In this document: positions 1 to 10,695 of the stretch, piece after piece
Layout of the letters: every line of letters begins with the position of its first letter
How positions within the stretch are numbered: the first letter of the stretch is position 1
DNA from: Chara braunii
Taxonomy: Eukaryota > Streptophyta > Charophyceae > Charales > Characeae
NCBI GenBank assembly: GCA_003427395.1
Contig: BFEA01000363.1
Location: 1,521,682-1,545,576, forward strand
DNA: 23,895 nucleotides
Direction of reading: 5' to 3'
Program-made: the position numbers and the translations under genes
Notes under the pieces: generated by a model
The model's input: the letters and a program-made list of their open reading frames with translations, nothing else
Databases searched by the model: none
Told to the model about the DNA's origin: nothing

Positions 1-943
1 CTATTAATTTCATGTTAAAATCGCTATATTTTGGACCTGAATGGAACTTAGGAACCCGAAGAATGCAATTGAGAGGCCATAAATTGAATCTTAAAAAGAG
101 ATTCAAGGCAATCACTTACTGATCATGATAGATTAAGAGTGGATTCCATTGCACTTCCATCAATTTTGTAACTTTAAAGCCATTACGGTTACAACATGAA
201 TTTTTGAACTCTTGATTTCTTTACACCTTTCTCAATTTTGTGTCTGTATTGAGTCAGACCTCTTTTAGATGACATTGCGACTTCCCTTAATTTATTGAAA
301 CTCAATCGAAGTGGGACATTTATGGCAAGCACACGGATGGTTTAAGTACTAATAGTCTAGTATGGATTTCATCTCACTTCGATAATTTTTCCTTTAACTC
401 TATTAAATATATACTAATCACGACAAAGTTTAACGAATCACACGACAAACGAATCACACGACAAAAGAGATTACGGTTTAAGTACAGTGACTATGGTTTC
501 TATCGCACTTCGATATTTTATGTACTACATACTTATTAAAATACGTGACACTCAGTCTGTTCGGTATGATTTCAGGATGGATTCGAACATTGTGACACTT
601 CGATAATTTTGGACTCTATCACACTTCGACAATTTATGTGACTTTAAAGACGAAACTGACATGTTATTATTATACATTGAAATGGACTTGAATGAGACGT
701 ACTACACATGACATTGTGTGAAGGCGAAACTAGATGGTTTATGTATGGATTCCAACGCACTTTGACAAAAAATCATAAACTGATATGACATTGTCATATG
801 AAACTGAAATTCACGCGTGTACTATGGATTCTGTCTCACTTGAAGAAATGTCGTACCCATTAAAAATTAAAAGTAAAAAATTGTATCGGTAATTAAAGTT
901 CAAAATTGTACCGACACGTGCAAGAAATCACAAATGCAAGATT
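1..943. repeat. AT-rich gene-free region with a decayed short repeat
   Basis: No credible gene is seen on either strand. A degenerate phrase close to ATGGATTCYATCKCACTTCG recurs at about 139, 362, 493, 578, 745 and 824, often followed by an AT-rich ATAATTTT-like tail. Spacing is irregular, roughly 80 to 220 bp. This looks like an old, decayed satellite or several relics of one dispersed repeat. The composition is clearly more AT-rich than the rest of the window. Confidence 0.4.
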
Positions 944-1012
944 GAAGTACGTCTACATTAAACGCTACAAGCCAACTGTACATTGAACTACGTCTAAATT
1001 AAACGCTACGCG
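944..1012 (+). repeat. Two-copy short direct repeat
   Basis: The phrase ACGTCTAMATTAAACGCTAC occurs twice, about 42 bp apart, each copy preceded by a GAAGT or GAACT lead. It lies just downstream of the stop codon of the minus-strand family S gene and may belong to that element's 3' flank. Confidence 0.5.
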
Positions 1013-1064
1013 CTGCAACAATGTAAACTTTCTAAAACGCTATCATTTACAAAATTTGAAGTTC

Positions 1065-1967
1065 CTACTGATGCCCCCGCGTCCCTTTAGAACCAACCCC
1101 GTATAAGGCATTCATAGACGACCCGAAAACAAGGGTTTGTGACTGTCCCTTCGTCGCCTCCCTCGAGAACACCGAAATGTACTTCATCCTTACAAACCTA
1201 CAGGCACCTGCCAAGGACTTACCGATGGCGTCACACACACAACATGTCATTTGATCTACCTCATGCCACTTATGAACCTCATCAATTCGACTTGCAATCT
1301 CCAAATCGGATTTTCCGTTCTCGTAGAGAAAACGCAAATTCCCCATGTTGCGACTATAGATTATCAGGTGGTTGCAAGAAACTAGCACTACAGCGTCTAC
1401 CAAAGTCCGCTTTCGGTTTGAACATGCCACACACAACACTCTACAGAAGTCCGAACCGGCCACAGACAACCGTATGTAACAATATGACACATCTTTTGGC
1501 TGTAACCCGGCACCACGCAACAGATATACTTCCAAAAACGGATTGAAGGATGCACAGTTCAACAACTCTTGTTTCAAGTCTGCAGACCACACCCGAGGTG
1601 ANCTCGTTACGTTGTCCAGGCGAAGGTAAAACCGGTTATTCTCTTCCTGCCTGAGCGCGGTGCGCAGGGACGGAAGTTGCCTGACACCAATGGCATAATG
1701 AGGTACTTTGATCAGACTTCCCCACTCCATCGCGGAAGCAAATTTGGAGTCCTTATGCCATGGGCATTTCCTTGCCAAAATGGCTCTATCCCATTCTGCC
1801 TCGGACCACGCATCGATAGGCTTGTCAAAGAAGGGGATGATGGTCATCCACGGGTCGTTTTCGGTATCGCCTCCCGAACCACGGAATCCGCATGCACAAG
1901 GGTGAATGGAACATGCATAATCATGTCGATGGTCCATGAATCCTGTCGCACTCCCTACACAAGACAT
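1065..1967 (-). CDS. Family S protein, copy 1 (unknown function, intact frame)
   Basis: I do not recognise this family by name. It is supported as coding because a second copy at 15971-16980 on the opposite strand shares many blocks in the same order: DPWMT, CPW, SPR-W, KQEL with PFLE, VSYC, SDF-RVLCVA-SN, LVDAVVLVS-N, WHEV, FVRMKY-SVFS and GSSMNALYG. The frame is open to TAG at 1065-1067 and contains one N (about 1602). In-frame ATG codons lie at 1967 and 1937. The sequence ending AG at 1955-1956 looks like an intron acceptor (a TGTCTTGTGTAG-type end), and copy 2 has a similar TCTGTAG acceptor, so an upstream exon is likely and the true start is unsure. No signal peptide, membrane segment or known catalytic motif is evident. 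It lies on the same strand about 240 bp downstream of the transposase-like gene, which suggests the two travelled as one element. Confidence 0.6.
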   Translation of the reverse strand: MSCVGSATGFMDHRHDYACSIHPCACGFRGSGGDTENDPWMTIIPFFDKPIDAWSEAEWDRAILARKCPWHKDSKFASAMEWGSLIKVPHYAIGVRQLPSLRTALRQEENNRFYLRLDNVTXSPRVWSADLKQELLNCASFNPFLEVYLLRGAGLQPKDVSYCYIRLSVAGSDFCRVLCVACSNRKRTLVDAVVLVSCNHLIIYSRNMGNLRFLYENGKSDLEIASRIDEVHKWHEVDQMTCCVCDAIGKSLAGACRFVRMKYISVFSREATKGQSQTLVFGSSMNALYGVGSKGTRGHQ

Positions 1968-2501
1968 GAAATGCAAACAAAATGAAAATGAAATATCGCA
2001 ATTGTACAAAAATCGCCTTCATGATGAACTTAACTTCGGAAATTGCTGAACCATCACCAACCATCTTAAAAAATTAAACCGCAGACCGTGGACAAAATTC
2101 GCTACGCAAAATCATTGCAAAAATAATATGCTACATTCTGAATTCTCGTCCCTTCATACAGTTATTTTACAAAAATCTCACTCCCCCACTGTATAAGGTG
2201 GACGTGCACTAATCACTCTTGTGCCCTCCATCTACACTCCCTTCACCAGATGGACCTTCACCAGATGGACTGAGATCCAGAAGTGCAGCTTCAGCATTTA
2301 GTCGAACACTTGAAGGAATGACAAGTCCAGTCGTGAATGGTCTTGTACCACGGACCGGTCTCTCCCAACCAAACGCGATCGAGTCAGCATCCTACCATTG
2401 TGTCTGGTCAGTCATTTTCCATCGTTTTTCCCATGCGTTCTCATACAGTTGTTCGAGCGACTTTGCTCTCCCTATCGGCACCCAATATTCAACTAGCACT
2501 T

Positions 2502-2527
2502 GATTATAATTTTATAAATTATAATCA
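2502..2527. repeat. AT palindrome spanning an in-frame stop
   Basis: GATTATAATTT is followed after a few bases by AAATTATAATC, a nearly perfect palindrome. The in-frame TAA at 2512-2514 lies inside it. It may be a small insertion into the transposase-like gene, since the coding frame is unchanged on both sides. Confidence 0.5.
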
Positions 2528-3543
2528 ACAATCACCCATGAAAAAGCTTTGCCTACCCAGATTGGCACACCGCTGAACAGATCATCGTCGGAGGGGCGAA
2601 GGATAAGAAAAGTACCTACGTCAACATGCACGAGGGGGTCGAAACTAGTCTTCGGGCGATTTTTTCTTCGGCCAACAAACAGGGGTTCCCTTTCATCGTC
2701 GATGTTGACACTGGGAGGAGAAGGTTGTTGATTGATTTCGAGCAGCTGTGGTCGTGGCCAAAAACTTCCCTCGGGTTGTGAGGACAACCCGTTGGCGATG
2801 ATGTCATCGCCATGTTTGATAATTTCCTCCCAATAACACAAAGCTCTTTCTCTCCTACCCACCTCATAGTCATTGTAAGTGCACCATGTTGACCGCCTAC
2901 TCTCCAACAACTCGTTGAATCGAACAACACCATTTTTGTCATTCAAATAGTCATTTTGAGGAAGGGGTCGCATATGAGGCGGATCAAACAGCCATGAAGG
3001 ACCAGCATAGCTTTCATCGGGGTTTTGATTGAACCAAAAAATTGGACCTTCCTCGGGCAACCATTCTTCGTCATCACAAAACTCCTTGTACAACATGCCC
3101 GGACTATCTCCAACCATAAAAAATTTAAGCAAGTGCGGTTTTGAAATACCGGTAATGTCTGACGCAACGCACGGGTCCACTATACTAATCCAATCTTCCA
3201 TCGTATCGAGGAAAATACATTTGGGAGGCTTTTTGTGGGACTGCTCTATGAGCTCGAAGAACTCGTCCATAGTATAAGCGTCTATGTCTTTCAATTTCTT
3301 CGAGAAAACGCTGAAAGTAGCGTCAACGTCTGTATTGGTGTGTCCCACCAGCATGAAACCTATTTCTACCTCTTCGAAAACTTCACACTTAACCAAGAGT
3401 GCAGCCAACGCACATATGTACTTGTTCTTGTTTTCCCGCCAACAATTATCTGCTTGAATGCGCAAAAAACGTGGCAGTGGTGTCCTGCTCCCTTGCATTT
3501 CGACAAGGGTTCTCATAACACAAGTAGCGACCGTGTTGGAATC

Positions 3544-3627
3544 GTGTTTGAAATACGGAAACCACGTGTATACATATATACTAGGGTGTTTGAAATACGG
3601 AAACCACGTGTATACATATATACTAGG
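3544..3627. repeat. 42-bp in-frame tandem duplication inside the transposase-like gene
   Basis: Two identical 42-bp units, 3544-3585 and 3586-3627. On the minus strand they encode the 14-residue segment PSIYVYTWFPYFKH twice, just upstream of the second acidic motif. The length is a multiple of three, so the frame is kept. Perfect identity means a recent duplication or an assembly artefact. Confidence 0.9.
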
Positions 3628-5072
3628 GTCTCTACCGTGTGCAATGACGCCTGTCAGATTAGTTTTCATCATCATCTCGTGCCTAAGTACTTTCGAGTAG
3701 TTCGCTTGACCAATATCATAATGGGGGTTAGTTGTTTTCTTCTGATCCATGCCGTCAATGATGAGACACAAACGCTCGTTCGGACGAACCATGGAATCAA
3801 TTTTCGCTCGACTGTAGTCCAATCTGTGTTCAACTTGCCTCCTTTGATGTGCTTTCATATCCTCTCGAGCTCGTTCTCGATGTCGAGGAAGAGCAGCATA
3901 TTGTATACGTTCCTTCAATTCATGACAGACGGCGCACTTCATGAACGTGTTAGATTGTTCGAGGGAAACGTGAAAAAAGTGTTTCCGCGGACACGACATC
4001 GAGGCCAGTGGCCAGAAAGACGGATTTGATGGACTCATAAACTGATCTCTTCGTGAAAGCAGCCGGTAGTCGAAGCTTCGGTGTGGAAACCCCACCTTGG
4101 TTAGCCACCTCATTCGGCATGCTGTGCGCATGACACTCGATGAACGTTCTCATGCTGGCAAGCATGGCGACCGTTTTATTGGTTGGCCAATATCTTCCCG
4201 TCAGACCATGCTCGAAACGCACGTAACTATCGTCGAAACGTTTTTTGTAGCTGTAAAATGTATTACGTGAGACACTGAGTAGATTGCAGTACGCCCTGAC
4301 GCACATCGAACGTTCCAACTGCACAGGGCGGACACGTTTATGTCCACCCTCATTTACTGTTAAATCCTTTATACTTTTCATCCACCACTCAGCTCGCTCT
4401 TCCGGACTCTTACTGTACAGTCCTTGTCTAACCTTTCGCACTTCCTCAAGCGACACATCGTAACGACATCGAGCCTTGCAACATGCCATGCCGCGCACCA
4501 TGAACAGTCTTTTTTCGGACAGCATGTTCCTCGCTCTTTTGTACCGTTCTTTCCTCCTAGCGTTCCTATTAGCCATGCTATACCTTCGTCTTTCACCTGA
4601 CAGAGGTGCGGGCAAAATCTGCAGTATCGCCCTTCTCTCTGCATCACCTCTACAAGACGCTTCCGACCCAGACTGACTCACAATTGGAATCGCATCATCA
4701 CTTCCCACTAGGTTCAAACTCGCCCGTGTTATGGAAAGTTCCTCAGAAGAGTAGTCGGTGGCAACCAACTTCGTACTACTGGAGGTAGCGCGAATCAAAG
4801 GTCCACTAGAAGAGGACTGTGGTCCAAACGAGTAATCAATGGGCACCTACCGCTCACTCTCGTCATCAGATGATGAGTAAGAAACACCCATCGGCACGCA
4901 ACTGCTGTGCGCCGGAGCTGTGGGGTGCACCTCTCCACGAATGTGGAACTCGATCCGGGAGGCAGACAGTTCTTCGACCGCGGACGTTGTTGCCAATTCT
5001 GAAGGCGGTTGGATGCAACCTCCAAAGCTCTCACGAAAAGCGAGACTCCGTTTTTTTGGGAAAGCTGCAGCG

Positions 5073-5132
5073 GACTGTTGGAACGGCGAACTGTCCGAAG
5101 AGGACTGTTGGAACGGCGCACTGTCCGAAGAG
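5073..5132. repeat. 30-bp tandem duplication in the Ser/Gln-rich N-terminal coding segment
   Basis: Units 5073-5102 and 5103-5132 differ at one base (GGCGAACTG against GGCGCACTG). On the minus strand they encode repeats of the type SDSAPFQQSS, ten residues each. Confidence 0.85.
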
Positions 5133-5209
5133 GTCGTCGNGGCCAATCCCAGGTGTTGTANCTGGTAACCNAAGTNGACGGCTTGTTCAGTTTCCATAGC
5201 CTGGTTCAT

Positions 5210-5599
5210 GTGGCCGTTCGCCCAACCGTCTTGGCGTCGTCATGTAACCGTCGGTGCAGCGGATGCGATTCCCGTCAGCGTAATCGATTAATCTCTCTTG
5301 TGCGGATTGAACGGTTCATTCCAATTCGTGTCCACACCCTGCAAAACAACGAAGCAAACTATAAGCACGATTACGATAGAAGTAAGGGCTAACCGGTCAT
5401 CAACCGATCGCCGCGAACCGACTGTCGGCCAATCATCATAACGAACGGAAGGCTAGCAGAGGCAGGAGACAAAAAAAGACATGGCTTAATGACCCTCAGC
5501 TGACCCCCGCAAACCCCGAGTAACTTCACGTCGATTCGAAAGTTGTGTCCTCGGAGTCAAAGCCTTTGTAGCCCGCGCGGCTTCGACACCGAAGCGCCT
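5210..5599. other. Gene-free stretch upstream of the transposase-like gene
   Basis: No clear gene. On the minus strand a TTGTTTTGCAG acceptor-like end occurs at about 5340, followed by short open stretches interrupted by stops. This may be the 5' leader or first intron of the transposase-like gene. No terminal inverted repeat or target-site duplication that would mark the element's end was found by eye. Confidence 0.3.
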
Positions 5600-6240
5600 T
5601 CGCAATGTCGACACCCGACTGCGCGAACCGAAAAAGCACGCAGTGGCAAAAGCAAAGTCCAAGTTGTTGAAAATAACGGTCAGATTTACGCGGAGCCTCA
5701 AAGTTCGCCGGGATCCGAATTTGGCGGGTGTTGGAGCAGCAAGGATCCTGTTTTCGCGCGGCCGGTATCAGTGGAAGGGATTGCCAGTGGGTGCACTCAA
5801 GGAACGCTCTGTTCGGGCGGACAGAAGGAAGGCTCTGTTGTCGTTGAACGAAAGCACGAGCAGAACAAAGGTCAGTGGTGGATGCACCACCACACCATTC
5901 GGCGCATCGCGACCCCAAACTGACCCCTATAAACACCGATTCTCACCATCGTCTACGAGAGCTCGTGCGGTGTTCCATTCAATGGTACTAGTGCAAGAGC
6001 TTACCGAACTCGGACATCTCCACTTCGTCGCGAAGAAAAATGTAGAAATGGATGAAAGATCCCCCCTGCAACCCTTCCAAACATTGATTCGGTCAATTGA
6101 CAAGACGACCCCCGACTCGCGCGCCTGGAACGCCGACGTGCGACAGCGAGAATCGCACAACACGCAGAAACACAAGCATCTCTGCGACAATACTCCGCGC
6201 ACCGCGACGGTCAAAACCCTTGGGGGGCAACAAAGATCGG

Positions 6241-6387
6241 GGATGCGAAAAATTGTTCGGCTTCCGAAATGCCCTTGAAGGGGTTTATGGGGGTTGCCGA
6301 CGGTGACAACGGCCATGTCCCTTATTTTCAGCAACCCCCATAAACCCCTTGAAGGGCATCTCAGAAGGTGAGCAATTTCTCGCACCC
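6241..6387. repeat. Foldback inside tandem unit 1
   Basis: Left arm about 6241-6300, right arm about 6328-6387, about 27-nt loop. The arm core is GCCCTTGAAGGGGTTTATGG. The outer part pairs GCGAAAAATTG with CAATTTCTCGC imperfectly. It could form a long hairpin in single-stranded DNA or RNA. Confidence 0.85.
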
Positions 6388-7284
6388 ACAGTTCTCTCGC
6401 AATCAACTCGCACTCGAGGCTCCAGGCGTCACGTGAAGGACGGTTGGATATGCGCCGATTCTCAAAGTCCACCAGGATCCAAACTTGGTTGATTAGCCTG
6501 TAGGCTGTAGCGATTAAAAGGTCTTCGCGCGACTGCAGGTATTGGAACGGGTGGTTGGCGTTTGCAAAGAAGCAGGCGATGCTCGGGCGTACCGCATTTC
6601 GGGGCGGCGATGAACGAAGATCCACGGCATACCGAAAATGGACCCGGCCAGTGATACCGTCTTCAACCCCAATGAACCACTTTCAGGGCAACTCAGAAGG
6701 CGAGCACTTTTGACGACGGACGGGGAAACCCAAGCTGTGGAAAATAACGGTCAGATTTACGAGGAGACTCTTAGTTCGTCAAGATCCGAATCTGGCGGGT
6801 GTTGGAGTAGCAAGGAACCTGTCTTCGCGCGGCCGGTGTAAGTGGAAGGGAGCGCCAGTGGGTGCACACAAGGAACACTTTGTTTGGGCGCACAGAAGGA
6901 AGACTCTGTTATCGGTGAACGAACGCACGCGCATAACAAACGGTAGTGCTGGATGCACCACCACACAACTCGGCGCACCGCGACCCCAAACTGACCCCTA
7001 TAAACACCGATTCTCACCATTGTCTACGCGAGATCGTGCGGTGTTCCATTCAAAGGTACTAGTGCAAGAGGTTATCGAACTCGGACATCTCCACTTCGCA
7101 GAGAAGAAAAATGTAGAAATGGATGAAAGATCCCCCCAGCAACCCTTCCAAACATTGAATCGGTCAATCGACAAGGCGACCCCCGACTCGCGCGCCTGGA
7201 ACACCGACGTGCGACAGCGAGAACCGCACAACATGCAGAAACACAAGCATTTCTGCGACAATAATGGGGCAATAAAGATCGGGG

Positions 7285-7429
7285 GTGTGAAAAATTGTTC
7301 GCCTTCTGAAATGCCCTTGAAAAGGGTTTATGGGGGTTGCCGATGGTGACAACGACCGTGTCCCTAATTTTCGGCAACCCCCATAAACCCCTTGAAGGGC
7401 ATTTCAGAAGGCGAGCAATTTCTCGCACC
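7285..7429. repeat. Foldback inside tandem unit 2
   Basis: Left arm about 7285-7343, right arm about 7371-7429, 27-nt loop. Same arm core as units 1 and 3, with GAAAAGGG in the left arm and CCCCTTGAAGG on the right. Confidence 0.85.
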
Positions 7430-8347
7430 CACAGTCCTCTCGCAATCAACTCGCACTAGAGGCTCCAGGCGTCACGCGAAGGACGGTTGGATATGCGCCG
7501 ATTCTCAAAGTCCGCCAGGATCCGAACTTGGTTGATTCGCCTGTAGCGATAAATAGGTCTTCGCGCGGCTGCAGGTATTGGAACGGGTGGTTGGCGTTTG
7601 CAAAGAAGCAGGCGATGCTCGGGGGCACCACATTTCGGGGCGGCGATGAACGAAGATCCACGACATACCAGAAATGGACCCGGGCAGTGACACCGTCGTC
7701 AACCTTAATGAACCCCTTTCAGGGCAACTCACAAGGCGAGCACTTTTGACGAGAGACGGGGAAGTCCAAACTGTGGAAAAAAACGGTCAGATTTACGCGG
7801 AGACTCTAAGTTCGCAGGGATCCGAATTTGGCGGGTGTTGGAGTGGCAAGGAACTTGTTTTCGCGCGGCCGGTGTCAGTGGAAGGGAGTGCCTGTGGGTG
7901 CACACAAGGAACGCTCTGTTTGGGCGCACAGAAGGAAGGCTCCCTTATCCTTGAACGAAAGCACGCGGAGAACAAAGGGTAGTGGTGGATGCACCACCAC
8001 ACAACTCGGCGCAGCGCGACCCCAAACTGACCCCTTTAAACACCGATTCTCACCATTGTCTACACGAGCTCGTGCGGTGTTCCATTCAAAGGTACTAGTG
8101 CAAGAGCTTATCAAACTTGGATATCTCCACTTCGCAGAGAAGAAAAATGTAGAAATGGATGAAAGATCCCCCCTGCAACCCTTCCAAACATTAATTCGGT
8201 CAATCGACAAGGCGACCCCCGACTTGCGCGCTTGGAACGCCGACGTGCAACAGCGCGAACCGCACAGCACGCAGGAACACAAGCATGTCTGCGACAATAG
8301 TCCGCGCACCGCGACGGTCAAAACCCTTGGGGGGCAACAAAGATCAC

Positions 8348-8494
8348 GGCTGCGAAAATTTGTTCGCCTTCTAAAATGCCGTTCAAGGGGTTTGTGGGGG
8401 TTGCCGACGGTGACAATGGTCGTGTCCCTTATTTTCGGCAACCCCCATAAAACCCTTGAAGGGCATTTCAGAAGGTGACCAATTTCTCGCACCC
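8348..8494. repeat. Foldback inside tandem unit 3
   Basis: Left arm about 8348-8406, right arm about 8435-8494, about 28-nt loop. The arms have diverged a little (AAGGGGTTTGTGG against CCATAAAACCCTT). A single half arm related to this one recurs near 6672-6706, 8768-8806 and 9253-9298. Confidence 0.8.
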
Positions 8495-9789
8495 ACAGTT
8501 CTCTCGCAATGAACTCGCACTCGAAGCCCCAGGCATCACACGAAGGACAACTGGATATGCGCGGATTCTCAAAGTCCGCCAGGATCTGAACATGGTTGAT
8601 TCGCCGGTAGCGAGTAACAGGTCTTCGCGCGGCTGCAAGTATTGGAACGGGTGGTTGGCGTTTGCACAGAAGCAGGTGATGCTCGGGCGTACCGCATTTC
8701 GGGGCAGCGATGAACGAAGATCCACGGCATACCGGAAATGGACCCGACCACTGACACCGTCGACAACCCCTATGAACCCCTTTCAGGGCAACTCAGAAGG
8801 CGAGCATTTTTGACGACGGACGGGGAAGTCCAAGCTGTCGAAAATAACGGTCGGATTTACGCGGAGACTTTAAGTTCGCCGGGATCTTAATTTGGCGGGT
8901 GCTGGAGTAGCAAGGAACCTGTTTTCGAGCGACCGTTGTCAATGGAAGGGAGCGCCAGCGGGTGCACACAAGGATTGCTATGTTTGGCCGCACAGAAGGA
9001 AGGCTCTGCCGCTCTCAACTATGGCTGAAAGACCCCCCCTGGAACCCCTACAAATCCCCATCCGCGAAATCGACAAGGCGATCTCTGACTTGTGCGACGA
9101 CAATGTCGATACCTGACCGCGCGAACCGGAGAGCATGCCGAGGCACAAGCATGTCAGCGATTGAACGACATGCATCGCGATGATTGTTTTTTTATCGATG
9201 GGCAACGAAGATCAACGGGAGACCCAAAATGGACCCGGCCTCCGACACTGTCGCCAACCCCAATAAACCCCTTTGAGGGCAGTTCACAAGGCGAGCACTG
9301 TTGCGCGCGACCAGGCCTCCGCCAATGAAAACGCACGTGGAAGTCCAAGACGTCGAAAATGACGGTCAGAATCATGCAGAGCCGCAAAGTTCACCGGGAT
9401 CCGAACTTGGCGAGTGCAGGATCAACAAGGAACTAATTTTCGCGCGATCGGTGCCATTGGAAGGGAGTGTCAGCGGGTGCACACAAGGAACGCTACGTTA
9501 GGGCGCACAGACGAAAGCCTCTGCCGCTCTCAAGTGTCCGTTGGACGATAGCACGCACAGGGAGTGTGGGCAGTGGTTTATGCACCACCTCACAAACCGG
9601 CGCAGCGCGACCCCAAAAGGACCCCTATCAACACCGATTCATCACCTTCGGCAAAGGGAGCTCGAGCGGTGTTCCATTTAGAGGGTTGAGGAGGAAAGAC
9701 TTCGAGGCTAGCCACAGGCATTGTCGACAAAGAGAGCAGAGAGGGTTTTGGCATTGACAGCAACATTAGATGCGACCGAATCAGGGTTC

Positions 9790-10060
9790 GGCGAAGGGTC
9801 TTCCCAGTCGAGCGATTCGATGGCGCACATTATGTGAAGTCCGCCGGGATCCGAACTTCGTCAAATCAGGGTTCCCGGCAATTGCGGCAAAGTCAAACAG
9901 GCAAGGCTCGTCAAAAACGCTGTTGGCAATGACAATACATTCGTTGGTCATGAATCGGGGTATTTCGATTCAAGCGATTTGACGGCAAACACTACGCGAA
10001 GTCCGCCGGGATCCGAACTTCGTGAAATGAGGGCTTTTGGCAAACAATGCTGAGTTGAAC
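9790..10060 (+). repeat. 162-bp direct repeat centred on two exact 24-bp motifs
   Basis: The motif copies at 9836 and 9998 are flanked by related sequence: TCGAGCGATTCGATGGC against TCAAGCGATTTGACGGC before, and CGTCAAATCAGGG against CGTGAAATGAGGG after. No gene is seen between 9681 and 10259. Confidence 0.7.
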
Positions 10061-10259
10061 CGCTTGTTCGAAAACCGAGCAGTCACGGCACGAGGGGTGT
10101 CTTGGCAGCCGACGGGACGGGCGATGCAAATTTCTTGATATCCGCTGATATCCGAAATTTGTCGAACCAGGGCCATCCCGAAATTGCGCGCTTTCGTGAC
10201 CGGTTGGCAAAGCGCGAGTCCGCCGAGATCCGAACTTCATGTTCACGATCTTGACCTAT

Positions 10260-10509
10260 ACTGGTAGAGATGAAGGGATCGCAGTCGTGCTAGTCCGCCC
10301 GCATCCGAACTTTGTGTGCTTGCCAGAACGAACGTGTGCGAGTTCGGATCCCGGCGGGCTACGTCACATGCCTCCCACAACTTCACTGGTAGAGATGAAG
10401 GGATCGCAGTCGTGCTAGTCCGCCGACATCCGAACTTCGTGTGCTTGCCATAAGGAGCGTGTGCGAGATCGGATCCCGGCGGGCCACGTCACATGCCTCC
10501 CACAACTTC
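10260..10509 (+). repeat. 125-bp tandem repeat, two copies
   Basis: Copies 10260-10384 and 10385-10509 begin ACTGGTAGAGATGAAGGG and end CCTCCCACAACTTC. Each holds one direct and one inverted 24-bp motif. They differ at only a few positions. Confidence 0.9.
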
Positions 10510-10695
10510 GCTCGTGAAAGGCTCAGACGAGTCAACAACGACCAAACTGCTGACCCAATTGTGAGCTTTCGTCAATGCAGAACGAGGTTCGCTCCGTGGT
10601 GCCACGTGGACCGCAGCGCACTCATCGTGTTTGGAGTAGGACGTCTGTCAGTCCACGTGCCAGACAACGGCGGCTGTTTTATCGACCAGAGTGCA

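Larger units (their letters stand above)
2209..5209 (-). pseudogene. Transposase-like gene with DUF7869-type RNase H-like core, broken
   Basis: One gene is read in pieces. 5209-4850 encodes a Ser/Gln-rich N-terminus and ends at TAG (4847-4849). The same frame goes on from 4846 with a Cys/basic region, a helix-turn-helix-like VSRNTFYSYKKRF stretch and an HG...MPN...LP block. The frame must shift at the A6 run 3973-3978 to reach the core (frame 4131-2512): FMKCAVCHELK, LIIDGMDQKK (Asp about 3756), QADNCWRENKN (Asp about 3450) and GHTNTDVDATFS (about 3330). The three acidic positions fit an RNase H-like D-D-D/E arrangement, which is my inference. From memory the family's third motif is GHTHEDID, so Asn replaces a His here. 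After TAA (2512-2514) the same frame continues with VEYWVPIG, then TAG (2392-2394), and a final TAG at 2209-2211. The C-terminal FDPLVHVDVGTF and VGKAF segment resembles the family tail. Breaks may be decay or assembly error. The N-terminal limit is uncertain because further stops lie upstream of 5209 and four Ns fall at 5140-5176. Confidence 0.7.
5600..9680 (+). repeat. Tandem array of an approximately 1.05-kb unit
   Basis: Using the shared anchor AACGGTCAGATTTA, units start at 5675, 6746, 7782, 8846 and 9361, giving periods of 1071, 1036, 1064 and 515 bp. The first three are full length. The fourth lacks about half its length internally and the fifth is partial. The 1036-bp unit lacks about 30 bp of CCGCGCACCGCGACGG-type sequence just before its foldback. 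Copies share landmarks such as GGATGCACCACCACAC, CCCAAACTGACCCCT and GGTACTAGTGCAAGAG. The three full copies differ by indels that are not multiples of three, and stops fall at different places, so open frames here are taken as chance. Confidence 0.9.
5700..10487. repeat. 24-bp motif cluster 1 (15 copies)
   Basis: The consensus is GAAGTYCG-N8-CGRACTTC, most often GAAGTCCGCCGGGATCCGAA followed by CTTC. Starts: 5700, 6464, 6771, 7507, 7807, 8571, 8871, 9386, 9836, 9998, 10215, 10290, 10339 (inverted), 10415 and 10464 (inverted). The first eight sit within the tandem units, two per full unit, and often have AAAGT and TTTGG or CTTGG ends. Copies at 9836 and 9998 match the consensus exactly. Confidence 0.85.

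Noticed and set aside
3235-4029. Plus-strand frame of 264 codons
   Set aside because: It is antisense to the transposase-like core, whose motifs are clear on the minus strand.
2209-5209. Reassigned TAA/TAG codons (alternative nuclear code)
   Set aside because: Tempting because both TAA and TAG interrupt this gene, but a TGA breaks family S copy 2 in the same way, and the small gene and family S copy 1 use normal stops. Decay or error is simpler.
7875-8492. Minus-strand frame of 205 codons within the tandem array
   Set aside because: Equivalent positions in the other units are broken by stops and by indels that are not multiples of three, so it is a chance frame in a satellite.
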